Assembly (NCBI GenBank): GCA_037349105.1
Contig: JAYJMM010000099.1
Location: 558,001 to 622,000, forward strand
Origin: Limnomonas spitsbergensis
Taxonomy: Eukaryota; Chlorophyta; Chlorophyceae; Chlamydomonadales
Length of the DNA: 64,000 nucleotides
Direction of reading: 5' to 3'
Shown here: positions 11,855 to 22,800 of the stretch, piece by piece
How the letters are laid out: each line of letters begins with the position of its first letter
Numbering within the stretch: position 1 is the first letter of the stretch
The notes under the pieces: generated by a model
What the model saw: only the letters and a program-made list of their open reading frames with translations
Told to the model about the DNA's origin: nothing
Databases searched by the model: none
Translations under genes and position numbers: made by a program

Positions 11855-12703
11855 AGCGTTAAGCCCTCCAGGCATGCGCGGGGAGCTGGAAAAAAGGGGT
11901 GGTACTGAAATAAACTTCTGGAAAAATATGTAAGTAGAAGCTCAAATCATCATCTGCAAATATGCCTGGTTCAGGCCTTCTATAATTCTGCCTGGTTCAG
12001 GCCTTCTACAAATCTGCCTGGTTCGGGCCTTCGAAAATCTGCCTGGTTCAGGCCTTCTTCAAATCAGAAATAAAAAAATCAACCGAGTTTCAGCTGAAGC
12101 GCAATGCGCAGAACCCTACAAACTCAAGCTGTTCAGCCCACTACTGGCTAGCAAACAGTGAAATTTCAAAGTTATCAGGTCAAGCTAAGAACAACCGCTG
12201 CTCTCGCCCCACTGCGCCATAGCCGCCTGGTCTTTAAAGGCCACAGAAAATGTGCGCCGTAGCAGCGTGATCTGCCCCCTGCTGTGCTATAATTGCTCGA
12301 GTTGACTAATTCTCCTCGCTCATCATTTTCATAACTTATGTAATACTGTAGCCTTGCTGCCACGGTATTTGAGAAACAAATTTTCATTAAGCTGCCGTAA
12401 CTCTACTCCTGCATCTTCCGTTTTCGGTCCGCTGGCTGCCGGCCCGCTGCCTACTGGGTACTAGGACAAGCCGCACTGCGTCTGCATTTCTGCTCTGTAG
12501 GTGCCTGCCCGCTCCTTGCCAGCTACGGCGTGGGTGACGTCACGTGCTCAGCGGCCCTGCCGCTCCGGGCTTCAGGTCCCGGTAAAATCCTCAAGGGCTG
12601 ACTCCTCTTCCTCCCTTGCTGCTTCTTTGGCCACCTTGGCCCTTCTTGTAACTGCTCTCGGGGTGACATTGGCCTCTCCCCGGCCAGTGGTGTACGAGAT
12701 GTC
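11855..12703 (-). other. Element 3' untranslated region with a short palindromic repeat array
   Basis: Lies between the integrase/PHD stop and the polypurine tract. At 11957-12062 there are four ~26-bp units centred on GCCTGGTTCAGGC (once TTCGGGC), each able to form a small hairpin. No open frame of note is present. Confidence 0.6.
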
Positions 12704-13846
12704 CTACAACCCGTTCGCCATTGGTCTTGCGATGCCCCGCTCCATTTGCCTTGTTGCTGGGTTGGTGGCCATGACTTCCACCTCAGGCCTGTCCATGACG
12801 TCGGCCTCCTGGGCTGTCCTGGCAGCCGCTCTGGCCGCTGGGCTCGGTCGCCCCTGGACCTGTAAACTGCGCTCCTCTGTGGGGGGCCCTGCTACTGCAG
12901 CGGGCCCAGCTCCCTTGTCTTCCGGCGTGCAGTGTGGGCACAACCACTCGCCCTCAGGCACCTCCTCGAGTACTGGTACCAAGCAGTCCATGTGCCAACC
13001 TGTATTGCAGGCATCACACAAAAGCATCACCTCTCCGCGATCGGGCAGCTGGCACACCTCGCATGACAGGCTGTTATTGGGTCTGGTTCCACTGAAATCA
13101 ACCACTCCCCTGAGGTTGGGCAAGTGGCATGGGGAACAATTGACTGCATTCTCTGTAACTGTGAGGCCATCTGCCCCTTCCAGCACCAAAGTTCCCGTCG
13201 CCCCCAGTGTTTTTACCCTGAGGATCTCAGGCCTGGCCTTGGGATCGAGGCTGCGTCGCTCTGACGAATACTTCACATACACGTAATCTCCCTCTGCAAA
13301 ACGCCTGACCTGGGGGACATACCCTCCCCCACGAATGCGTGCATATCGCAGCTTGTCGCGGTGCTGCGCAATTTTTAGATGCTCACCCGCGACTGGCAGT
13401 GCCTCTTTGATCCTGGCCACTCTGGCCAAAAGCAGGTCTGCTGCCTCCTCTGCCGTTGCCACCTTGGCTGTGCTCCAGAGGTCCGCTCCCACTCTGGAGG
13501 GGAAGGTAGGTCTCTGTCCAAACTGCACCTCGTACGGCGCCATGCGCGTGGCCTGCTGCGGCGAGCATCGGAAGCCAAGGGCTACCCAGGGCACCATCTT
13601 GTCCCAGGACTCGTCGCTGCTGCCCTCCTCGCAGCACTTGCGCAGGCCTGCCTTGAGGGTCTGGACAGCCCTCTCCGAAAGCCCGTCTGCCTGGTTCCTG
13701 TGCCGCGTCGGCCCAGTCTGCCGCGGCCGATTCTCCCAGGCACTGTCTGTATGACGCGGCCGCTTCCCCGCTGCCAGAGCACGCGTTGCCTCCAAAAGGC
13801 TCGAAGAGGACGACTCCTTCGGTCTCCATGGCCCGCACAGCCCCAC
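12704..13846 (-). pseudogene. Integrase C-terminal remnant with PHD finger (pol 3' end)
   Basis: Numbering from the frame's first codon at 13846: residues ~51-116 match the end of a Ty3/gypsy DDE integrase core, with NQADGLSERAVQTL carrying the third catalytic acid (Glu58), then PWVALGFRCSP and APYEVQFGQRP. Residues ~183-245 (FAEGDYVYVKY...) fit the integrase C-terminal fold. A PHD finger follows with the full C4HC3 ligand set: Cys262, 265, 277, 280, His285, Cys288, 303, 306 (12929-13063). The N-terminal zinc region and the first two catalytic Asp are missing, and the first ~45 residues are junction sequence. The frame differs from the large upstream ORF, so it would need a frameshift to be joined. 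It ends at a stop at 12704. A PHD finger reads histone H3 tails in other proteins, so a targeting role is inferred here. Confidence 0.8.
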
Positions 13847-16800
13847 TTGACAGGCAAGCTGTATCCAGGCCCTGCGTGCCGCGGTAGCCTGGTAGATCCT
13901 CCATGGAGTAAGCGAATGCTCCTTGGCGATCCCTGAGGCTCTGCTCCAGGCTCTCCTGCTGCTCCGCAGTGAAGTCGGGGTGCTTGCCCAGCAGCCATCC
14001 CTCCTTGGTCTTGACGTACTCTGCGGGTGGCTCCACTACTCCCCCCGGCTGAAACATGTCGATCACCACAGCCGCCTGCGGGTCGTCCACCGCGGGCAGC
14101 TCTTCCTCGCCAGTGGTGCTGCCGTTGTGCCATCTCTCCTGCTGGCTGCATGCGCCCCTCCCGCCGGTGTCCCTCATGGAGCTGACAGCCGGTGGGCGCA
14201 ACCATCCAGACGACAGCTTTGCTGCTGCCTCCCTTCCAGAAACAAAAGCACCTTGGCCTGCTGTAAATCCTCCTCCTCGCACTCCCTGCCCGGTAGCTTG
14301 CGCCCCCGGCACACATACCGACAGCAGAAGCCACACCAGTATCAGCTGGAGCGCCCCCGTAAGGATCCCTTTAATTGCTGTACAGGTGAGGAGTCCTCTG
14401 CACGCTGTCGTCTTCCTCATGGGTTGCTGCGGTAACTGTTCTGCGGGCTGAACGCCTGGCTCTGCAATCTGCGCTGGCGGCTGCTGTCCTCTGGCCCACG
14501 TGATCTCCAGGTCTACCTGGCTGACCCTGAGTGGCAGGGCTGGGCAGTCCAATCCTGGTCTGCTGCCTCGGTTCCTGTCCGCGGCCGCCCTCTGCGCCTT
14601 TCCTGCGCGTCTCCTGGCCTTCTTAGACTTCTTTCCTTGCAACTTGGCAGTGTCAGCCCAAATTGCACTGGCCCTTGCTGGCCCTGCTCCTGGGATCTGT
14701 CCTGTGCTGCACTGTGCCATTCTCTCCTGCCTGTAGTTGGCGCGCTGCACAGCCTTACTGCTGCCTGCGCCCGCGGGCTCATCCTGCCCACAGCCCCGTC
14801 GTATGGTGTCCTGCGCGCCGGCAACCCTGCTGGCGAGGTCCTCGCCCCTGCCGGTTTGGGCTTGTCTGCTGCGGCTGTCCGACGGCTGTTGGGTGTCCGC
14901 TCCTTCTGCCCTCCCCGTGTAGAGGGCTGATACTCTCTCCGTCAGCTCCTCCCGTAGCTCCCTGACCGCCCTGCTGTAACCTCCCATCCTGGGGTCCGGA
15001 TCGGGCTGTGGTAGCATTTTAAGTCGAAACAGCAGGCTAGCCTCCTGGCCCGCCTCTTGCTGCCCCATTTCCTGCCTTCGTAGCACGTCCAGCTGATCGA
15101 CAAAGTTCCTGAGCACTGCAACCCAGCGTCCCGTGCTGTACGCCGCTGGGTCACCCCAAGGCCCCTGTGCCGCTGTCTGTGCTGGCTGGCTGATCTGGGG
15201 ATATCCCGGGCGCCCGTTGCTCTTCTTGTCTGCTGCTGCCCCCTCGGGCCTGCGAGTGTGCTGGTCTGCTGCCTGCTGAAGGCTGATCCCCGCTGTGACC
15301 TGGTTTGCCTCTTCCTCCAGTGTGATTCCGTTACCAAGCTCTATAGCGGCCCTCCTGCTTCTGCGCTCTTTCATTGCTGCCTGCTCCTGAAAGATGCTGC
15401 GCATCCAAGCGCGCCTCAGCTGTGGCAGCTCTCCCACCATGCCGTACCTTGGACTTCCTGGTCCTGGGCCGCTGTCTGCTGGCACGTAGTTGCCCTCTGC
15501 ATCCCGAGCCTCTGCTCTGGTGACGCTATCCTGGTCCGAGGGCCTGGCTCCTGCCTCGTGCCACTCCTCATCTGACTCGGTGATCTCAACCAGTGGTGGT
15601 GGGCCCTCTGAAACGTTGTCGCTGAGCTCTGGGATCCTGCTGTCTGAGTCCTCCGTGGGCGATGTGCCGACACTGTCCAGGGGCGCCTGGGGCTCTGCCC
15701 GTCCCCTAGGCTCAGCCTCCAGTGCTGATACTCCCAAGTCGTCCACATACTCCAGCAGCTCCCATGAGGCTGCTGCCGCCCCAAATGTTACAAATGCCAC
15801 CTGGGTCCATTCCGGCTCCTCATCCTGGACAGGGCCGTCGGTGGCTGCCGCTGGCTCCTCTGCATCGGCGCCTCGCCTGCCCACCGGCCCATGCCCCCTA
15901 CTCGGCTGGTTCCTCAAGTCCTCCAACTCCTCCTCGATGCCTACTTCCCCTGCTCCTCTGAACAGAGGGTGCAGCGTGCGCACCCCTGCTGGGTGCGCTT
16001 GTCTCCACAACTGCGTCGTTATGACGTCAGCCTGCCAATAGGGCAGCACGCTGCTGGCCCTGTTGTCGTGCCACGCCCTCCGCTCCTGACGCACCCACTG
16101 GTGCACATATGCTGCCAGGCGTTCTACTGCGAACGGCGAGCTCGCCAGCTCTTCCTCTCCTTCCCACATGGCTCCTGATGCTGGCGACTGCTGGGGTCCG
16201 TAAGGCCATGTTGGACAGGCTGTTACCTCTGTAGGCGCCCACTGATCCTCTACGCCCCACACATGCCGCATGGCCGCTGATCGCTGTCCTGGGAGCAGGA
16301 CCCTCTGCAGCGCCATTAGCATGAGCGTCCACACTGTCGGGTCTGCTCCCCTAGCGTAGGTATAGGCATGGAACTCCGCCTCGTCTACTGACGCGCACTT
16401 AGTGACCGCCACGTCCTGCTGGTGCCTTGCAAACAGGTAGACGGGCATATCATCGTGAGTCGCGTGCATGTGGATCCATGCCGATGAAACGGGCAACTCC
16501 TCATCAGCCATCTCCTCATAGTAGTAAGTTACTAGCTGCTGGACTGGAATGGCTGTCCTGGCGTCCCCTGGCGCTGGCCCCCACGGCACTGCTTGTCCTG
16601 CGACCGTCCTGGGGATGACGATGGACGCCTCTATGGTCGCCTCACACCGCCCTGGCCTGCCTGGGTGACACAGCCCTGCCCTCACTGGGGCCTGCTCTGT
16701 TGTTTCCACAAATCTCTCGTACTCGCCCATGGCTTGGACTGGCACATAAAATGCGCGGTCTCTGAGGGCTGGTTGCCCCATCAGCTCACGGACACAATCC

Positions 16801-19800
16801 ATCGCCCACGGTGTGCGCATGAATCCTGGCTGCGCGCATTGCCACATCCCCTCGGCTGGCGCAATGTCTGGCATGTCCGGGTGCGCCCAGCATGCTGCAT
16901 CCACCGCTGTGATGCCTGCTGCAATGGCGAGACTCACCATCTCGCTAACGCAGTGTGCATAGATGGGGTGCCGCGACCATCCCCTCTGCATGTAATCTGC
17001 TATATTTGTGCTGGGCAGGATGTATCCTTTGAGCGCAGCGCCCAGCATGACAGCTGTCACTGCGTCCCACGGGAAAATCATCCTGGCAACTGCCTGCATG
17101 GCTGCTGCCCTGTCAACACATGTCTGCTCTCCGCCGTCCAGGAGCCTATGGTTCTGCAACCGACATGGCCCGTCCCTGCACTCCCCTGGCATAGTCAGCA
17201 TGGCCCCGGAGGTGGACGCCTCTGGCATCTCTTCCCCCAGGCGGAAGTACTGCACAAAGGGCTCGCCTGCTGGCAGCGACTGCGGGAACGGCTGTATGTA
17301 GATGCGTTCTCTGCTGTAGGACCTGTCTCTGCTGAAGGACTGGTCAAGCTGCCTGTCCTCGCCCCTTGCGTCAGACCTCCCTTCCCTCTCGCTGCCGTGC
17401 TGTGTCTCTCCGTCCTCGTCGATTCCTCCCCAAGCATTGCACCGAGAGCTGGTGCCTTTATGGGTCCTAACGGGCCCCGCCCGAGCGTCCAGCTGGCTCC
17501 CTGCTGCGGTCCCTCTGGCCGCTGGGAGTCGCGACCCCGCTCTGTGTGGCTCCTCTGTCTCGGCGGCTGCTCCCGCTACCCCTCTGCCTGTGTCTTGATT
17601 GCCCTCCGGGGTACCTGGACATAACACGCCAAACTCTCTTTCATGCAAGGGCGAGGGTTCCTGAGGCTCATATCTGCCTGCTGAAAGGTTGGATCCTGAA
17701 TCGGTATCCCACCCGTCTACGTCGTGCTGGGGTACTGCCTCCCGCTCGCGTCTCTCAAACTCATCCCACTGCTCATCATACTTGTCCCATTCCCTGTCTA
17801 GGAACCTCTGCATCAGATTTGGCCATCCTACACACGGAGCTGGGCACCCCCTCCTCTGGAGATCCTTCAAGAACTCCAACGCATGTGCTACGGATCTGGC
17901 CGACCCTGCAGGCATAGTCCCATAATGGTTCATGGCTAACGCCTCTACAGCCATCGCCCAGTGGTTTACCTGACTGGCTACCTGCCCTTCTGGCATCCTC
18001 TGAGGGGCCACCTGAACTGGTCCTGCCTGACTGACCTCAGCCTGGTAGGCATCTCTGTCCTGGCTAATTTCCATGTGGCCTGTCATGAAGCACGTGTGGC
18101 CTCCTGTCCCCTCCCACCTTGGTTGCTCGCCCTCCGGTGGTTCCTGTCGCGCTGGCGGTTCTGGCCACGCGCTGGGGCCTGCTGCCCCCTGCTGGAAGTC
18201 CCTTGCACTGGGAGTTCCCATGGCAGTATCGAAGGTCCTGCGCCTGCTCTCCATGGGCATCCCCTGGCCCCTGCCTGGGCCCCAGGTTCCATAGCCCCGC
18301 GCTGGGCCTGCAGGTGCCCCTGGCCTGTCGCCTGTCAGCCCGGCCTGCTCCGGGTTGGTGCACTCGTTGGCAAAGTGCCCCGGCTGATTGCACTTGAAGC
18401 ACAATCCACCATGGCGCGGTCCCAGGTGACGCCTAGGCTCTGCTGCCCCGCTGCCCTCTGCCAGGGTTCTGTTTGTCGGCCCGGGGCCTGGGCCTCTCTG
18501 GTGCTCCTGCCCCTGCCTGTAAGGCCTGGCAACCTCAGCATGGTGCCGTTCCCTGGATCTGCCCCTGGGCTGGTCCCTGCATGGTGACCGCTGTCTGCGG
18601 TCCCTGCTCCTTTCCTCGCTGTTGCTGCGCCTCCCTGCGCCCTGCCGCTGGGTCCTGGCTGCCGGCGTTGGCACCGCCCCTTGGCGCTCCTCACTGATGG
18701 CCCTTTGCGCGCTTCTGCTGCGCCGTCGTAGCCTTCTGTCCCCTGAGCCGCTCTCGTCGCTGCTAGAAGGACTGCGCTTCTTCGGCTCCTCCATGCCGGA
18801 ATGCTCGCTGTCCACGTCTAGTAGCGGGGACGGGGTCGCCAACATTGCCCTGACGCACCCCGCCAACTCCGGGTCTGTTTCAAATGGGAGTGGCTGCCCG
18901 TGGTTTGGCGGCCCCCCCAAGTGTTGTAGTCCCAGGGCCTCCTGCAGCCCGGTCAGCTCCTCTGCCCGCAGGATGTACTCTCGCTGGACCGTTGTCATGA
19001 CCTGCTGACCATCCGTGATGACCTTCCACCCGGCCAGCTGGCCTTTCAGGTAATCCACAAATTCCGCTGACTGCTTCCACATTTGCCGCTCTCTCCATCT
19101 TAGAGCCTTTTTCAGCCCGTTGACTTGCCCTGCCAGCCTGTTGATTTGCCTGTCTTGTGGGCTGGTCCCTGGCTCTGGAACCTTCTCTACGCTGCAATCT
19201 TCCTCCTCCTCTGCTTCCTGCGCCTCATCTTCGCTGTTGCTGGCTGATTGCGCGGGGGCCCTTGCCGCCCCTGGCTTTCCTTGCCCCTGCTGCTGTTGCG
19301 CCTGCCTACCCTTGCCGTTGCTGGCCTGCTGCACTCTAGGCCCTGCCACCTGCGGTTGCTTTTGCAGCTGCTGCTGTTGCTGCTGCTGCTCTCCCCTGCT
19401 GCGCGTTGAAGTTGCCTGTGCAGCTCTATCGGCTGCAGCTGTGCCGTATCCCCTCCTCTGCGCTGCAAGCGGCCCTGCCTGCACCGCAGGCGCTGTTTCG
19501 GGTGTCCGCGAAAAGTCCTGAATCCTCCTCTCACACTCCTCCACCGCGTGCTTGTCTGGTTTTCCGCACAAGGCGCACGGGTAGGCGGGGCATGCTGGCA
19601 TGAAGTCCCTGACCGCCCTCTTCTCAACGTCAGAGAGTTCCGCGGCTCTGCGCGCTCTTGCCCTTTCCTCTGCGGTTGGTGTGGCGGTCTCTTCCACTGC
19701 TGCTTCGACTGGCACCAGCCTGCGCCTTTGTAGCCTGGGGTTTGGCTCGCTGCTGGGTCCTGCGCCCTGTTCGGCCCTCATAGCGGTACCTGCGCGTGTG

Positions 19801-22800
19801 GCCATGGAATGCTGTAAGAGCGGTTCGTGCTCTGTTTCAACTGTTGCAGCTGGCCACCCCTCTCTTTCTGCGAATCCACACTGAATTCCTGCCCATGCCA
19901 CTGCTGCTGCCTGGTACCCCCCTGCCGGAGATGCCCGCAGTAGTGGCAGCGTAAGGTCCTTGACCCCTTGCACTCTCTGTGGGCCCTCTCTGGGCCGTAA
20001 GGTCAGCCTTCCTGCTGCCTCTAAGACCCCGTTATACTTGAGGAACTCTGGGTTCCCTACCAAGTGCTCATATGCATCCGGTGGTGTCTTAACGACCCTG
20101 ACCACCGTGGGCTCCATAATGGCATTGGGCCCTCCGTATCCATACACCACATAAATGAACAGTACTCCATACAGATCTGCCCCTGCATTGTCTGTGGTAC
20201 GAATCTTCTCGTCTGTACGCACCAGCTCCGCCCCCATGGCAACTAATTGCTCTGCAATATTGACAGTGATGACATGGCACGTGCATGCGGAGTCCATGAG
20301 TGCTTTCTGAGCCACCAGGACCTTCCCATTGACCATAAGTCCCACACACTGCTCCAGGTTGCTTCTGTCATTTTTGAAATACTGCAGCTTGGGTGCCGCC
20401 GTCACCGTTCTACCCTCTGGCCTGGTGTTACTAGTCTCACCCCTGTGGCCGGTGTTGTCTCCTCCCATGGGCATCGTGGTGAACGACAGCGCTGAGAGCC
20501 GCTCGTTCAACTTGAACACCTGTAGGCGGATGTCAGACATATCGTCAGCTAGTTTACTCAATACCAGCCTCTTTGCTCCCTTCCTGGAGGGTTGTACCGT
20601 GAATCCTGGTACTGGTTCCTCCTCCTGCAAAGGTTCTGGCAAAAACGACTTAGGACGGGCGTTATGAACTGCCTGCTTGAAACCTGCAGGCTTGGGTACC
20701 AGCCCAACCTGCGTCATGAGTGCTACGGACTCGCTGAGCATCTCTGCCATGGTCTGGTGCCATCCCTCTGGCTCAGCCTGCCCCGTTGCATTGCTGAGAT
20801 GCGACACGTGGGCTGCCTGCTGCGCCTGACCTCCCTGGCCAGGCCCAGGCCTAGGATACTGTCTGTTGTTCTGATTCCTGTCATACGGCCTGCCTGCCGC
20901 CTGTCCCTGCTGCGGCCTTGGCGGCAGGGGATACTGCTGTTGCTGCGGATACTGCTGTTGCTGCGGATACTGCTGTTGCGGCTGTCTGGCCGGTCCAGGT
21001 GTGATGTCTGTAACCAGGGGCATAGGTCTGCGCTCATCCCTGGCCCTGGGCGCCCTGCAATCCCTGGCTAGGTGCGACGTACTACCGCACTGGTAGCATG
21101 CCTTGGCTGCGCTTGAGCCACCCTCAGCGTTGTAATTTGCCGCCCCTGCTTGGTCCACCCAGGTAACTCCTCTGGGTTTACCATCCATCCGCGCCTGTGG
21201 TACTGCTGCTGAGCCTGTGGGGTGCACAATTCCATCAAGGCGTGTTCGCATCTCCCACTGTCCTGCTCTCTCTCTCCTGCCCCTGTTGGGCTGTGCCTCT
21301 CCCTGGCCAGGCCCGCTGTTGGTTATCTGCCTGAAGCCGGTACCTCCCAGGTCACCCATTTCCAGGGCAAACCTCTCCCACAGCACCACCTGCTGCGTGA
21401 GTACTGCGATTTGGTTTTCATCGCTCATGCTGAGATACCCTGGCACCGTCATAACGAACTTGCTCAGCTTGGCTCTAGCAACCGCTGGGAGTCCGTCATG
21501 GAACATGCGCGAGACCGAGTGGCTTCTGCCGAAGTGATCTACTGCATCCCTTGAGATCTGCAGCAACTCTGCCGTTGTCAGTACTCTGTGAGCAAATGCT
21601 TCCACCGTCTCCTCTGGCTTGACGTCCGGGTCTAGAGTAGTTTTTGCTCCTAGCCTGAGGTTGGTGATGGCCGTCCTCTCCTCTGAAGTTGGCTTTCCCA
21701 CCTCCTCCTGGACCACCCTGATCCACAACGTGAGTAGCGAAGCTTCGCAACCCTGCTGCTCCGCTGGGGCTATCCACTGCTGTCCGATCCGCTCCACCTC
21801 TCTGGCAATTCTGTTTCCTGCGTGGGGCGCTGCCCTGATGGCTGCCATCAGCGGCCTCATGCTGGCAGGCTTGCTGTCCCACAGCTTGACCAGCGACTTG
21901 ATCAGCAACGTCATAGCTGACGGCGACTGGCATGATCCAGCTATTTCACCTGCCACCACGGCCAATGCTGGTTGGTCATCTGACATTGCCAACCTGTTGT
22001 GCGATCCCCAGTACCCACACGCCTGGCAATACTTTCTGGCTGCAACCGCTCCTGGGTGTGACATATCCAGGACTGGTACGTTGCCTTGGATGGCTGGGAT
22101 CTTGGCTACCTTGGCTACCCCTGCCAGCTGCAATACCATCTGTTGCTGCAGCTGCAGGTTCACCCTCGCCTGCTCCCGATCGAGCCTTTTCATTTCCTGG
22201 TCGCTGGACTCCTGTCTGGCTCCCGGCCTGCGTCTGTCCGCTCCCCCTGGTCCCGAATCTACTGACCCTGACCGCGACCTAGGTCCTCCACTGCCGCCCC
22301 TCGATGGGCTGCGGCCTGAATGATACCTGTCATGTCTGTTATAATCCTCATCATGATCGTGAGCGTCTCGTGATGGCTGTCTGCCCGCTCTGCCTGCCGA
22401 GCCTCTACTTCCTTCGGGTGGCGGTCGTTCTGGTTCGCTTCTGCTTGGTCTGCTGTCAGATCCAGGTCTCCAAGGCTGTGCTCTACCGGGCTCTGCCTGT
22501 CCCCTGGGCAGCTCCTGGTCTTGCCATTCCTGCCGCACACCTCTGCTGCGTTCCGCTGGTCCCCTTAATTGCTCCTGGCTCTGCTGGCTTGGCTGTTCCC
22601 TGCCCTCTGCCTGTCCTCTGGGCGGCTCTTGGCTATGCTGGTGAGGTTGTTCCCTGGAGTATGCCTGCCCCCTGGGCGGCTCCCGGCTCTGCCGACCTGG
22701 CTGCGTCCCGCCTGTGTAATTCCTGGCGTAGGAATCAGACTGTGTTTCCTCTTTGGCCTCCTGTATTTTTGGGCCACTGCTCTGTGCGCTGCCTGCAGGC

